Shown one piece after another: positions 9,392 through 18,786 of a stretch of 64,000 nucleotides of DNA (the first letter of the stretch is position 1; every line of letters starts with the position of its first letter). Location: positions 3,738,501-3,802,500 of the forward strand of contig NZ_OY782757.1 in assembly GCF_963678185.1 (NCBI RefSeq). The letters run 5' to 3'. The translations under genes and the position numbers were made by a program. Source of the stretch: an uncultured Tolumonas sp. (GTDB lineage: Bacteria > Pseudomonadota > Gammaproteobacteria > Enterobacterales > Aeromonadaceae). The notes under the pieces are model-generated. The model searched no databases and was not told the origin of the DNA. It was given only the letters and a program-made list of their open reading frames with translations.

Positions 9392-10490
9392 ATGTTTGAA
9401 GTGAATCCAGTATTAAATAAGCTCAAGGAGTTGTCTGAACGGACTGAACTCCTGAGGGGGTACCTTTGACTACGACGCCAAGAAAGAGCGTTTAGAAGAA
9501 GTCAGTGCCGAATTAGAACAACCTGATGTTTGGAATGAGCCGGAAAAGGCGCAAGCATTGGGTAAAGAGCGTTCTACGCTGGAAGGCGTGGTCGCGACCA
9601 TCGACGCACTGACTCAAGGGTCAGAAGATGTTGAAATGCTCGTTTCATTGGCGGTGGAAGGTGAAGATGAAGAGACCTTCCATGAAGCGGAAACCGAGCT
9701 GGATGCACTGGAAAAGAAACTGGTCGATCTTGAATTCCGTCGTATGTTTGCAGGTCAACATGATGCATCCGACTGTTACATGGATATTCAATCTGGTTCC
9801 GGTGGTACGGAAGCGCAAGATTGGGCTGACATGGTGCTGCGTATGTACCTGCGTTGGGGCGAAGCACATGGCTATAAACCCGAACTGATCGAATGTTCCG
9901 ATGGTGATGTAGCAGGTATCAAATCAGCGACCATCAAATTTACCGGCGAATATGCGTTCGGCTGGTTACGTACTGAAACTGGCGTGCATCGCCTGGTGCG
10001 TAAGAGCCCGTTCGATTCTGGCGGTCGTCGTCATACTTCATTCTGTTCTGCTTTCGTTTACCCAGAAATTGATGAAGATGTGGAGATCGAGATCAACCCG
10101 GCCGATCTGCGTATCGACGTTTACCGTGCTTCGGGGGCGGGTGGTCAGCACGTTAACCGAACTGAATCTGCGGTGCGTATTACCCACATTCCAACGAATA
10201 CTGTGACGCAGTGTCAGAACGATCGTTCCCAGCATAAGAATAAAGATCAGGCGATGAAACAGCTCAAAGCCAAACTGTATGAGCTGGAAATGATGAAACA
10301 GAACGCCGAGAAACAGGCGCTGGAAGAGACAAAATCCGACATTGGTTGGGGTAGTCAGATCCGTTCTTATGTATTAGACGATTCGCGCATTAAAGATTTA
10401 CGGACTGGGGTGGAAACACGCAATACCCAATCGGTACTCGATGGCGATCTGGACAAATTTATTGAAGCCAGCCTGAAATCAGGGCTGTAA
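9392..10490 (+). CDS. prfB: Peptide chain release factor 2 (programmed +1 frameshift)
   Basis: RF2 recognises UGA and UAA. The first frame starts at the ATG at 9392 and reads 25 codons to an in-frame TGA at 9467-9469. Ribosomes shift +1 so that reading continues with GAC at 9468 in the frame ending at 10490. The product has 365 residues, the same as E. coli. The SPF anticodon-like tripeptide (RKSPFDSGG) and catalytic GGQ (SGAGGQHVN) are present. The residue before SGAGGQ is alanine, the common form, instead of the threonine of E. coli K-12. lysS follows after 17 bp, as in E. coli. Confidence 0.97.
9455..9470 (+). promoter_or_regulatory. RF2 +1 programmed frameshift site
   Basis: The internal SD-like AGGGGG (9455-9460), the spacer TAC and the slippery CTT TGA C (9464-9470) match the classic prfB autoregulatory site. 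Slow reading of the UGA when RF2 is scarce promotes the shift, so RF2 controls its own synthesis. Confidence 0.97.
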
Positions 10491-10507
10491 TCCAAGCAGG
10501 AATCATC

Positions 10508-12052
10508 ATGTCAGAACAAAACCAAACCCCAGAAGTCGAACTGGACGTTCAAGAATTTAACAACGAAATGACGCAACGCCGTTCTAAACTGGCGGAACTG
10601 CGTACCAAAGGCAATCCATTCCCGAACGATTTCCGTCGTGAACAGATCGCATCAGATATTCACGCTGCTTTCGGTGACAAAACCAAAGAAGAGTTAGAAG
10701 CTGAAAAACATTTCGTGAAAATTGCGGGTCGTATTATGACACGCCGTATCATGGGTAAAGCTGCATTTGCGACTTTGCAGGATATGGGCGGCAAGGTTCA
10801 GATCTACGTGACCCGTGATGATCTGCCAGAAGGCTTCTATAACGAACAGTTCAAAAAATGGGATCTGGGCGATATCGTTGGCGTGGAAGGCTACATGTTC
10901 CGCACCAATACCGGTGAGTTGTCCGTGCACACCACCGGCATTCGTCTGCTGACCAAAGCGCTGCGCCCATTGCCAGAAAAACATAAAGGTTTGACTGACC
11001 AAGAAGCACGCTGCCGTCAGCGTTACCTTGATCTGATCGCCAATGAAGAATCACGTCGTACCTTCCAGATCCGTAATCAGGTGATGAACGGTATCCGTAA
11101 CTTCCTGAACAACAAAAACTTCATGGAAGTGGAAACTCCGATGATGCAGGTGATCCCAGGCGGTGCGTCGGCACGTCCGTTTGTGACTCACCACAATGCG
11201 CTGGATATCGATATGTACCTGCGTATCGCGCCAGAACTGTATCTGAAACGTCTGGTGGTGGGTGGCTTCGAGCGTGTGTATGAAGTGAACCGTAACTTCC
11301 GTAACGAAGGTATCTCCGTTCGTCATAACCCAGAATTCACCATGCTGGAATTCTACATGGCGTATGCGGATTACAACGATCTGATGGATCTGACCGAAGA
11401 GATGCTGCGTACTCTGGCGCAAGACATTCACGGCACCACCAAGATCCGTTATGCCAAAGAAGGCGAAGAAGGTATCGAAATCGACTTCGGTCAACCATTC
11501 GCACGCATGACCATGGTTGAGTCTATTCTGAAATACGGCAACGACGTTAAAGCAGAAGAGCTGACTACGCTGGAAGGCGCTATCGCAGTCGCTAAACGTC
11601 ATCACGTTGAGTTGATGAAGAGCTGGGAACTGGGCCATGTGATCACAGCGATTTTCGAAGAAACCGCAGAACACATGCTGTTACAGCCAACCTTTATCAC
11701 TGAATACCCAGCTGCGGTATCACCACTGGCGCGTCGTAACGACAACAACCCAGATGTGACTGACCGTTTTGAATTCTTCATCGGTGGCCGTGAACTGGCC
11801 AACGGCTTCTCTGAGCTGAACGATGCTGAAGATCAGGCTGAACGCTTCCAGGCTCAGGTTGCTCAGAAAGAAGCAGGCGATGATGAAGCGATGTTCTACG
11901 ACGCTGACTTCGTGACCGCGCTGGAACACGGCATGCCGCCAACAGCGGGCCAGGGTATCGGTATCGACCGTTTGGTGATGTTGTTCACCAACAGCCACAC
12001 TATCCGCGATGTCATTTTGTTCCCGGCCTTGCGCCCGAACAACAACAAATAA
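10508..12052 (+). CDS. lysS: Lysyl-tRNA synthetase, class II
   Basis: Charges tRNA-Lys with lysine; cytosolic homodimer, 514 residues (E. coli LysS 505). The N-terminal OB-fold anticodon-binding domain is at about 60-160. Class II motif 2 is seen in [20 protein letters not shown] (about 270-290), and motif 3 in GIGIDRLVM near 490. It lies 17 bp after prfB, the conserved prfB-lysS operon, and is followed by an intrinsic terminator. Confidence 0.97.
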   Translation: MSEQNQTPEVELDVQEFNNEMTQRRSKLAELRTKGNPFPNDFRREQIASDIHAAFGDKTKEELEAEKHFVKIAGRIMTRRIMGKAAFATLQDMGGKVQIYVTRDDLPEGFYNEQFKKWDLGDIVGVEGYMFRTNTGELSVHTTGIRLLTKALRPLPEKHKGLTDQEARCRQRYLDLIANEESRRTFQIRNQVMNGIRNFLNNKNFMEVETPMMQVIPGGASARPFVTHHNALDIDMYLRIAPELYLKRLVVGGFERVYEVNRNFRNEGISVRHNPEFTMLEFYMAYADYNDLMDLTEEMLRTLAQDIHGTTKIRYAKEGEEGIEIDFGQPFARMTMVESILKYGNDVKAEELTTLEGAIAVAKRHHVELMKSWELGHVITAIFEETAEHMLLQPTFITEYPAAVSPLARRNDNNPDVTDRFEFFIGGRELANGFSELNDAEDQAERFQAQVAQKEAGDDEAMFYDADFVTALEHGMPPTAGQGIGIDRLVMLFTNSHTIRDVILFPALRPNNNK

Positions 12053-12068
12053 TCCGGAAGAATATAAG

Positions 12069-12095
12069 CGGCTCCGGTTTCGGGGCCGTTTTTTT
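12069..12095 (+). terminator. prfB-lysS terminator
   Basis: CGGCTCC (12069-12075) pairs with GGGGCCG (12082-12088, one G:U pair), followed by eight T residues. It lies 16 bp after the lysS stop. Confidence 0.8.
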
Positions 12096-12110
12096 ATAAG
12101 GTAAGTAAAA

Positions 12111-13703
12111 GTGCTTAGTACCAATAACATCACTATGCAGTTTGGCAGTAAGCCACTGTTTGAAAACATCTCTGTCAAATTTGGCGGTGGCAATCGCTAC
12201 GGTCTGATCGGCGCTAACGGTTGTGGTAAATCAACCTTCATGAAAATCATGGGCGGCGATTTAGACCCAACTGCGGGCAACGTCTTCCTTGATCCGAACG
12301 AGCGTTTGGGTAAATTACGCCAGGATCAGTTCGCGTATGAAGAGATGCGCGTGCTGGACGTAGTCATGATGGGCCACACTGAGTTGTGGGAAGCGATCCG
12401 TGAGCGTGATGCGATTTATGCGAACATGGAAGCGACCGATGATGACTACATGCGTGCTGCTGAGCTGGAAGGCAAAGTGGCCGAATATGATGGTTACACC
12501 GCCGAAGCGCGCGCTGGCGAGCTGTTGCTGGGTGCCGGTATTCCGGTTGAACAGCATACTGGCCTGATGAATGCGGTTGCGCCGGGCTGGAAACTGCGTG
12601 TGCTGTTGGCGCAAGCGTTGTTCTCAAACCCTGACATTCTGCTGCTCGACGAACCAACCAACAACTTGGATATCAGCACCATCCGCTGGTTGGAAGAGAC
12701 GTTGAATGCGCGTGAAAGCACCATGGTTATTATTTCGCATGACCGTCACTTCCTGAACATGGTCTGTACCCATATGGCCGATCTGGATTACGGCGAACTG
12801 CGTGTTTATCCAGGCAACTACGACGAATACATGTCGGCGGCAACCCAAGCGCGTGAGCGTCTGTTGTCTGATAATGCGAAGAAAAAATCCCAAATCGCAG
12901 ATCTGCAATCTTTCGTCAGTCGCTTTAGTGCCAACGCGTCTAAATCTCGTCAGGCCACTTCACGTCTGAAGCAGATCGATAAGATCAAGATTGAAGAAGT
13001 GAAAGCATCCAGCCGTCAAAATCCGTTCATCCGTTTTGAACAGGATAAGAAACTGTATCGTAACATTCTGGAAATCGAAAACCTGAGCAAGGGTTATGAT
13101 GCTGGCCCATTGTTCAAAAAATTCAACCTGATGGTTGAAGTCGGTGAAAAGATCGCAGTGCTGGGTACCAACGGTATCGGTAAAACCACACTGATCAAAA
13201 CACTGGTTGGTGAGCTGACGCCTGATACTGGTTCAGTGAAATGGTCAGAAAACGCCAAGATCGGTTATTACTCGCAGGATCATGCGGAAGATTTTGACAA
13301 TGACCTGTCAGTATTTGACTGGATGTATCAGTGGAAACAAGAGAACGATGACGAACAGGCTATTCGTAGCGTGTTGGGTCGTTTGCTGTTCAACCAAGAC
13401 GACATTCGTAAGCAAGTCAAAGTGCTGTCGGGTGGTGAAAAAGGCCGTATGTTGTTTGGTAAGCTGATGCTGCAGAAACCTAACATTCTGGTGATGGACG
13501 AACCAACCAACCACTTGGATATGGAATCGATCGAATCACTGAATATGGCGCTGGAAATGTATCCGGGCACACTGATTTTCGTATCGCATGACCGTGAGTT
13601 TGTTAGCTCATTGGCGGGCCGTATTCTGGAAATCACCCCAGAGAAGATCATCGACTTCGGTGGTAACTACGAAGATTATCTGCGTAGTCAGGGTATCGAA
13701 TAA
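12111..13703 (+). CDS. ybiT: ABC-F ATPase YbiT
   Basis: Soluble tandem-ATPase protein of the ABC-F family, 530 residues, the same length as and strikingly similar to E. coli YbiT. There are two nucleotide-binding domains: the first Walker A is GANGCGKST and the first Walker [12 protein letters not shown]; the second are GTNGIGKTT and [11 protein letters not shown], with signature LSGGEKGR. A charged linker (about 240-310) joins them. ABC-F proteins act on the ribosome, probably at the E site; no transmembrane domain is present. The start is GTG at 12111, 58 bp after lysS and behind its terminator. Confidence 0.93.
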   Translation: MLSTNNITMQFGSKPLFENISVKFGGGNRYGLIGANGCGKSTFMKIMGGDLDPTAGNVFLDPNERLGKLRQDQFAYEEMRVLDVVMMGHTELWEAIRERDAIYANMEATDDDYMRAAELEGKVAEYDGYTAEARAGELLLGAGIPVEQHTGLMNAVAPGWKLRVLLAQALFSNPDILLLDEPTNNLDISTIRWLEETLNARESTMVIISHDRHFLNMVCTHMADLDYGELRVYPGNYDEYMSAATQARERLLSDNAKKKSQIADLQSFVSRFSANASKSRQATSRLKQIDKIKIEEVKASSRQNPFIRFEQDKKLYRNILEIENLSKGYDAGPLFKKFNLMVEVGEKIAVLGTNGIGKTTLIKTLVGELTPDTGSVKWSENAKIGYYSQDHAEDFDNDLSVFDWMYQWKQENDDEQAIRSVLGRLLFNQDDIRKQVKVLSGGEKGRMLFGKLMLQKPNILVMDEPTNHLDMESIESLNMALEMYPGTLIFVSHDREFVSSLAGRILEITPEKIIDFGGNYEDYLRSQGIE

Positions 13704-13725
13704 TCAATCCTGAAGATTAGATAGC

Positions 13726-13761
13726 AAAAAGCCCGGCTCTAAACAGACCGGGCTTTTTTTT
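13726..13761 (+). terminator. ybiT terminator
   Basis: GCCCGG (13731-13736) pairs with CCGGGC (13748-13753), extended by a TCT/AGA pairing beyond one bulged C and by flanking A/T arms. Eight T residues follow. Confidence 0.85.
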
Positions 13762-13784
13762 GACTAAATATGATGAAGAGGATG

Positions 13785-13878
13785 ACGGGGAACATTTTTA
13801 CTGACCCTCTGCGCCAAGGATGGCGCAGCGGAGCCCCCATGGATGGGTTAACGGCGTGTCAGTGGAGATGTTTCCCGT
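13785..13878. repeat. Structured palindromic element of about 95 bp between ybiT and rimO
   Basis: Outer arms ACGGGGAACAT (13785-13795) and ATGTTTCCCGT (13868-13878) pair over 11 positions with one G:U. A second layer ACTGAC (13800-13805) pairs with GTCAGT (13858-13863). Inside, CTGCGCCA (13808-13815) pairs perfectly with TGGCGCAG (13821-13828), and CCCAT/ATGGG can form a further small hairpin. The cloverleaf-like fold, the GC-rich composition and the non-coding position between two converging genes are those of a REP/ERIC-type intergenic repeat. No second copy was noticed in the window, so repeat status is inferred. Confidence 0.55.
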
Positions 13879-13892
13879 TGTCCGAGGTAATT

Positions 13893-15230
13893 CTAGCGAA
13901 CTACAGTTCCCCACAAATCATATTCATCAGAATTGTCGATGGTTACTTTAACGATATCACCCGGTTTCAGGCTGGTTTCACCATTTAAGTAAACTACACC
14001 ATCAATTTCCGGAGCATCGGCGAAGCTGCGGCCAATTGCGCCTTCTTCATCGACTTCATCAACAATTACATCCAACTGACGACCCACTTTGGCAGCCAGA
14101 CGGCGGGCAGAAATTTTCTGCTGTAATTCCATGAAGCGGTGGAAACGCTCTTCCTGAATTTCTTCCGGTACTGGATCGGGCAATTCGTTGGCTTTTGCAC
14201 CATCGACTGGGCTGTATTTGAAGCAACCGACACGATCCAACTCTGCTTTTTCTAAGAAATCGAGCAGCATCTGGAAGTCTTCTTCGGTTTCACCGGGGAA
14301 GCCGACAATGAAGGTTGAACGTAGTGTCAGGTCAGGGCAAATGCGACGCCATTCCTGAATGCGTTCCAATGTGCGCTCAATCGCACCCGGACGTTTCATC
14401 AATTTCAGAATGCGTGGGCTAGCATGTTGCAGCGGAATGTCCAGATACGGCAGGATCTTACCTTCCGCCATCAATGGGATCACATCATCCACATGCGGAT
14501 AAGGGTAAACGTAGTGCAGACGTACCCACATGCCCATTTTGGATAACTCTTCACACAGACCCAGCATGCTGGTTTTCACTGGTGAACCTTCGTAGAAACC
14601 AGTACGGTGTTTCAAATCAGCACCGTAGGCAGAGGTGTCTTGTGAGATCACTAGAATCTCTTTTACGCCGGCATTTTTCAGGCGTTTCGCTTCACCTAGC
14701 ACTTCGCCAATTGCTCGGCTGTCGAGATCGCCGCGCATAGAAGGAATGATGCAGAATGTGCAACGGTGATTACAGCCTTCGGAGATTTTCAGATAGGCGT
14801 AATGTTTTGGCGTCAGCTTAACACCTTGTTCCGGCACTAAGCTCAGGAACGGGTTGTGTTCAGGTTTAGCCGCATATTTATGAACGTGACTTAACACCTG
14901 CTCATAAGCGTGCGGGCCGGAAATTTCCAGCACCTTCGGGTGCACTTCACGGATCTGATCTTCTTTGGCACCCAGACAACCGGTGACAATCACCTTGCCG
15001 TTTTCCTGCAACGCTTCACCAATCACTTCCAGTGATTCTTGCACTGCGCTGTCGATGAAACCACAGGTGTTCACGATCACCAGTTCAGCATTGTCGTAGT
15101 TATTCACTACGTCATAACCTTCGGTGCGTAACTGGGTCAGAATACGTTCGGCATCGACCAGATTTTTAGGGCAACCAAGAGAGACAAAACCAACTTTTGG
15201 CGCCAGAGTTTTTTGATTCATATCGTTCAA
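13893..15230 (-). CDS. rimO: Ribosomal protein S12 methylthiotransferase RimO
   Basis: Radical-SAM enzyme that adds a methylthio group to the conserved Asp of ribosomal protein S12; 445 residues (E. coli 441). The N-terminal UPF0004 domain has [10 protein letters not shown] and further cluster cysteines in NTCGF and TGCLG. The radical-SAM CX3CX2C cluster site is [12 protein letters not shown] (about 150-160), and a TRAM domain forms the C-terminus. It converges on ybiT across the palindromic element. Its promoter lies in the non-coding stretch after 15230. Confidence 0.95.
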   Translation of the reverse strand: MNDMNQKTLAPKVGFVSLGCPKNLVDAERILTQLRTEGYDVVNNYDNAELVIVNTCGFIDSAVQESLEVIGEALQENGKVIVTGCLGAKEDQIREVHPKVLEISGPHAYEQVLSHVHKYAAKPEHNPFLSLVPEQGVKLTPKHYAYLKISEGCNHRCTFCIIPSMRGDLDSRAIGEVLGEAKRLKNAGVKEILVISQDTSAYGADLKHRTGFYEGSPVKTSMLGLCEELSKMGMWVRLHYVYPYPHVDDVIPLMAEGKILPYLDIPLQHASPRILKLMKRPGAIERTLERIQEWRRICPDLTLRSTFIVGFPGETEEDFQMLLDFLEKAELDRVGCFKYSPVDGAKANELPDPVPEEIQEERFHRFMELQQKISARRLAAKVGRQLDVIVDEVDEEGAIGRSFADAPEIDGVVYLNGETSLKPGDIVKVTIDNSDEYDLWGTVVR

Positions 15231-15569
15231 TTAATGCTCAATTTCTGCTGTTGAGAAAACCGCCGCATCATACCTTTTTAGTAAAATGAATACACGTTTT
15301 TTAGGGCGGTTAGTCTGTCTGATTAGAGTGTTATTTATCGAACGGTAAATCGTTCATAGTGGTAACTGAAAACTCAGGCGAGCCCTATTTAATTTACCAT
15401 GGTGGATCCATGAAAATTTGTACTGATTTTATTCATGTTATGCCAATTGAGTCAGTGTAATGTAACTGGTTATGTTTGCCACCATTGATACAAAGTGTGT
15501 CGAAAAATATCGTCGGAATATTAATGAGTTATGAAAATAACCGTTATTGTTATCCGGTATGTCTGAAAA
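15231..15569. other. Non-coding stretch upstream of rimO
   Basis: 339 bp between the start of rimO and the end of the DGC-domain gene. It is AT-rich with only short inverted repeats (for example GAACG with CGTTC near 15338-15353). It should hold the rimO promoter and the 3' end of the upstream gene, but no convincing promoter, terminator or small ORF could be singled out. Confidence 0.4.
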
Positions 15570-15977
15570 TCAGGAGGAAATAGCTTCCACATTTTCTGTA
15601 TTTGTTATTTTCAAGTGTTGGGCAATTTCAGTAATTTGTTTGAGTAATATGTTGGCTTCATCTAAATCAAAATCAGTGCGCAAGCGCTTTTTCACTCCGA
15701 GAGTGTTTAACAAGATATGTTGTGTTGGTGTTATCTCATGTGTAGCCAGACAATTTTTAACACATTCTAGCGGACAGCCATCAAGCGCAATAATTGGTCG
15801 CCCAGAGCAGGCGATACGAACCAATTGCTTCACATTTCCACCCACACCAGCAATGCATGACATTTCCGCATCACCCTGTCTATCTAACTGAATAGCTAAA
15901 TGGTTAGCCATTTGGGCTGCACTTGAACAACCGGAGCATGAATATACCAGAGGCAGAACTTGGTCATGTTTGCTCAT
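15570..15977 (-). CDS. DGC-domain putative zinc-binding protein
   Basis: A small cytosolic protein of 135 residues. It carries the cysteine pattern of the DGC family: C14 and C17 (YSCSGCSS), C41 (MSCIAGVGG), C57, then the name-giving D66-G67-C68 with C72 and C76 (LDGCPLECVKNC). The family is predicted to bind metal, probably zinc, and has no established biochemical role. The C-terminal 45 residues are helical and variable. An AAGG ribosome site precedes the ATG. It stands alone, 190 bp from the flavin-reductase-like gene on the same strand. Confidence 0.8.
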   Translation of the reverse strand: MSKHDQVLPLVYSCSGCSSAAQMANHLAIQLDRQGDAEMSCIAGVGGNVKQLVRIACSGRPIIALDGCPLECVKNCLATHEITPTQHILLNTLGVKKRLRTDFDLDEANILLKQITEIAQHLKITNTENVEAISS

Positions 15978-16168
15978 ATATTACTACCTTGTTTTTTATT
16001 AACTCTAGTCACGAAAAAATAGCCTTAAATATATAATTGACGTCGTTTACTGATGTTATATAAAAATAAAATGTTACTAGTGCAATAAAGGTATAAATAA
16101 AAATTCATCAGGTATAGGCGATATGTTCTATTTTTTGTAATGCTTGATATTAAAGGCTATTGCTTAAA

Positions 16169-16756
16169 CTAATTATCAAACCGAAAATTCTTTCCTAGGC
16201 TTTCTGCAATTCCATGATAACTTCTAAAGTTGTTAATCAATGGATTCCACAAATCAGCATCAAGAATATCACCATTTTTGAGCAGTGACTCCTCAGCATG
16301 AATATAGTTTGCTTTTAATTCTACGATGGCATGTTTATCTCGTTTAATTACATTTTCTACTAAACATTCAACTTGAATAGAGCACTCTTGTATCCGTAGA
16401 GGCCGTACCGTCAGAGAGGGTTGTGCCGTGAATTCGCCGATGTGAAATTTGTCTTCACAATAACTAAAACCAGATTTCAACTTTTCTGGCGGAACGGGCT
16501 GTTTGCCAGTATATCTGGCAATAGACTCAATTTTGTTAGCAAGGTTTGCTGATGCGATGTTAAGTACCACCTCTGGGCAGAACTCGATATTTTCAACCGC
16601 TTTTATATTTAAACTAAGCCCAATTACGATGCTATTTGAAAGTGCCCAGCTTGATGAGATAGGAGTAATGTTAGTTGAACCTGTTTCATCTATGGTATTC
16701 AATAGAATGACAGTGTTTCCCCAGTAAAGCGATTTAGGGTGAATTTGTTTATGCAT
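16169..16756 (-). CDS. Flavin reductase-like domain protein
   Basis: 195 residues, with the split-barrel flavin-reductase-like fold (DIM6/NTAB type): a start TVILLNTIDETGSTNITPISS with the typical N/S-rich FMN-binding loop, then VIGLSLN, LNIAS and a TVRPLRIQECSIQVEC strand. Such proteins bind FMN and reduce flavins or act as flavoprotein oxidoreductases. The frame extends further upstream, but the ATG at 16756 has a GGAG ribosome site at good spacing, and the extension would cross the promoter and operator. It is divergent from a MarR gene and probably repressed by it. The substrate is unknown. Confidence 0.75.
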   Translation of the reverse strand: MHKQIHPKSLYWGNTVILLNTIDETGSTNITPISSSWALSNSIVIGLSLNIKAVENIEFCPEVVLNIASANLANKIESIARYTGKQPVPPEKLKSGFSYCEDKFHIGEFTAQPSLTVRPLRIQECSIQVECLVENVIKRDKHAIVELKANYIHAEESLLKNGDILDADLWNPLINNFRSYHGIAESLGKNFRFDN

Positions 16757-16789
16757 TGATAACTCCAGGGTCATGGGTCTACACAATCG

Positions 16790-16814
16790 AAATATATCAC
16801 AATGTGATATATTT
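16790..16814. promoter_or_regulatory. Perfect palindrome, probable MarR operator
   Basis: The arms AAATATATCACA (16790-16801) and TGTGATATATTT (16803-16814) are exact reverse complements around a single central A. The site lies 34 bp upstream of the flavin-reductase-like start and 43 bp upstream of the MarR start. Its length and symmetry fit a MarR dimer site that controls both divergent genes. Confidence 0.8.
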
Positions 16815-16857
16815 AATGTAAAATGCTTCTGTAAAAATTTCAACCATAGAGTGTGCC

Positions 16858-17280
16858 ATGCTGACAAAAAACCAATTCGAAGCTCTCTCTGAATTCCGTT
16901 ATCAATTGAAGCGCTTTCTTCACTTTAGTGAAGCTGCTGCCAAAGAACAGGGGCTAACGCCTTTGCAGTATTTGTTGCTTTTGCATATTCAGGGATATCC
17001 GGGGCGTAACTGGGCCACCGTGGGTGAATTAGCTGAAAGACTTCAAATGAATCACAATGCAACAGTTGCTTTGCTTACACGATGTGAAGAATTGGATCTT
17101 GTCGAACGCAGGAAAAATGAACAAGACCGACGTAAAGTTGAAATACATCTCACTGATAAAGGTGGTTCATATTTACAAAAATTAGCTCAACAACATAAAA
17201 CTGAGTTGCAGTCATTGCAGAAGACTTTTCAGGTTGCGCAGATAACGGCATTTAATGAAGATCAAGAAACAACGATTTAA
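16858..17280 (+). CDS. MarR-family transcriptional regulator
   Basis: 140 residues. The winged helix-turn-helix is at about 35-105: LTPLQYLLLLHIQ, then TVGELAERLQMNHNATVALLTR as the recognition region, and the wing with NEQDRRKVEIHLTDKG, the classic MarR DxRxxxxxLT pattern. Helices at both ends form the dimer interface. It is divergent from the flavin-reductase-like gene with a perfect palindrome between, so a local repressor released by a small phenolic or redox signal is the likely role. The ligand cannot be told from sequence. Confidence 0.88.
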   Translation: MLTKNQFEALSEFRYQLKRFLHFSEAAAKEQGLTPLQYLLLLHIQGYPGRNWATVGELAERLQMNHNATVALLTRCEELDLVERRKNEQDRRKVEIHLTDKGGSYLQKLAQQHKTELQSLQKTFQVAQITAFNEDQETTI

Positions 17281-17350
17281 CGTGAACCTGGCGTATAAAT
17301 TTAAAGCAAAAATCAGAAAAATATCTGCCCTTGGATCTTAATGCCGGTCA

Positions 17351-17377
17351 GTCAATGCCGAATCGATCGGCATTGAC
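17351..17377. terminator. Hairpin between marR-type gene and DUF1543 gene
   Basis: GTCAATGCCGA (17351-17361) and TCGGCATTGAC (17367-17377) are perfect 11 bp arms around ATCGA, between two convergent genes. No T-tract follows on either strand, so intrinsic termination is uncertain. Confidence 0.5.
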
Positions 17378-17409
17378 CTTGGATGCCAACATGTTGATTT
17401 AGCTTCTTT

Positions 17410-17916
17410 TCAAAGCCCAATTGGCTGATAGCCTTGCCATTCCGGTATAAATGGCGTGCCTTCTGCGTGTGGCTCTAAATGCAGATAATAGTCGCCTATC
17501 TCACTAAGTAATTTACAGTCATCGACATCTTTTAAATTGTCTTTATGTTGCTGTTGCTCACCGGAAAGTAACGATTCTAGCGCCTGTTTTTTGGCATCGG
17601 TGGCATTGTTGGCGACGAAAAAATCAAAGGCGTGTAACTCCATCAGCTCGGTTTTGCAATAAGCACCAACATTGACGAAAAATAGTTTGGGTAATTCGGA
17701 TGCGGGTGGTGTTTTTGATACCGACACGCGATAACCATTCACCCAACGCAGGCGGCCATAGCCATCAAGGTGAATTTTATCTTGATCGCCAAACCAATGT
17801 TCACGCAGCGTTGGCCACGCTTCTTCCGGCTTTTCAGCAATAACAAATTGAATATCATGTACTTCAATATTTGATTTTCCGGCATTACCGCCGATGGCGA
17901 AAACAAATAGATCCAC
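17410..17916 (-). CDS. DUF1543 domain protein
   Basis: 168 residues from the GTG at 17916, which has a strong GGAAGG ribosome site 5 bp upstream; an ATG nine codons earlier (17943) is in frame but has no such site. The hallmark start DLFVFAIGGNAGKSNIEVHD and the internal HLDGYGRL are typical of DUF1543, a family of cytosolic proteins with no established function that often come as a tandem of two related halves. It lies 61 bp after the glutamine amidotransferase gene on the same strand and may be cotranscribed with it. Confidence 0.7.
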   Translation of the reverse strand: MDLFVFAIGGNAGKSNIEVHDIQFVIAEKPEEAWPTLREHWFGDQDKIHLDGYGRLRWVNGYRVSVSKTPPASELPKLFFVNVGAYCKTELMELHAFDFFVANNATDAKKQALESLLSGEQQQHKDNLKDVDDCKLLSEIGDYYLHLEPHAEGTPFIPEWQGYQPIGL

Positions 17917-17977
17917 GTTTACCTTCCCATCTTCATGATTCATCTTGGTGGCTTAACGAGTGAGCCACGCATTCGGA

Positions 17978-18688
17978 TTAGTCGTTTAGGTGTGCGACAA
18001 GGTTATCCAGAAAGACAAACAGCAATTCATTCATCTTTTGAGTGTTGGTGTTCAAAATAGTCTCTTTATCTTGCACCCATGGTTTCAAGCCAACATGTTG
18101 AGGTTCGAACGCACACTCAAGCAGGGCCGCCACGCTTCGCGGGGTAAATTCGAGGTGACATTGAAAACCGTAAACTAAATTCATAAATTTCACAATCTGG
18201 CGCGGACAACCCCGACTTGTAGAAAGCACTTGGGTTGATGGCAACAGCCCCGGCATGTCGTTATGCCAATGGCCAACCAGTTCGGTGTGGCTAAAATGTG
18301 CCAAGAGTGGGTCATTTCTGCCGTCATCGGTTAACGCGATGGGGAAATAGCCGATCTCTTTTTCGGGGCTGTGCTCGAATGTTGCCCCTAATGCTTCCCC
18401 AATCAATTGTGCGCCCAAACAAACGCCGATGACGGCTTTACCGGCGTTGATGCTGCGACCGATGAGATGTTTCTCTGCGGCAGCGTCAAAATGGGCGCAT
18501 TCCGTTTTGCTGGTTGCAGGAGATTGTGGGCCACCTAAAACGATCAACAGATCAAAGTGCAGCTCGCGAGGCAGTTCTTCACCGAGATAGAGACGGGTCA
18601 CTGTTTGCTGAAAGCTGTTTTTTGCAACCCACTGGCTAAATGCCCCTGGGCCTTCATACGACTCATGAATAACAAAATGAATATGCAT
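17978..18688 (-). CDS. Class I glutamine amidotransferase-like protein (GMP-synthase-like)
   Basis: 236 residues from the ATG at 18688, with a GGAG ribosome site; the open frame runs 17 codons further upstream without one. The class I GATase fold is clear: oxyanion loop LGGPQSP (51-57), nucleophile C90 in GVCLGAQLIGE, and the His-x-Glu pair of the triad in QCHLEFTP. No synthetase domain is attached, so it is a stand-alone amidotransferase or hydrolase of gamma-glutamyl compounds. It is divergent from an AraC regulator, which may control it. The substrate is unknown. Confidence 0.8.
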   Translation of the reverse strand: MHIHFVIHESYEGPGAFSQWVAKNSFQQTVTRLYLGEELPRELHFDLLIVLGGPQSPATSKTECAHFDAAAEKHLIGRSINAGKAVIGVCLGAQLIGEALGATFEHSPEKEIGYFPIALTDDGRNDPLLAHFSHTELVGHWHNDMPGLLPSTQVLSTSRGCPRQIVKFMNLVYGFQCHLEFTPRSVAALLECAFEPQHVGLKPWVQDKETILNTNTQKMNELLFVFLDNLVAHLND

Positions 18689-18745
18689 TGCGTTAGCTCC
18701 TTCGCTGCTAGATGTCGCGATGATATTCAAATTTTTCATGTCATG

Positions 18746-18765
18746 TTGTAGGCTTTAAGCCACAA
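18746..18765. promoter_or_regulatory. Imperfect inverted repeat between GATase and AraC genes
   Basis: GGCTT and AAGCC (18751-18761, centre T) are flanked by TTGT (18746-18749) and ACAA (18762-18765), off by one base. It lies between the two divergent starts and is a candidate operator for the AraC-type regulator; AraC proteins usually use direct repeats, so this remains tentative. Confidence 0.35.
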
Positions 18766-18786
18766 AGCATTGCTAAGTCGCCAACC

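Noticed and set aside
11051-11674. 207-codon frame antisense to lysS
   Set aside because: Shadow frame of a highly expressed gene with strong codon bias; His/Phe-rich with no known domain.
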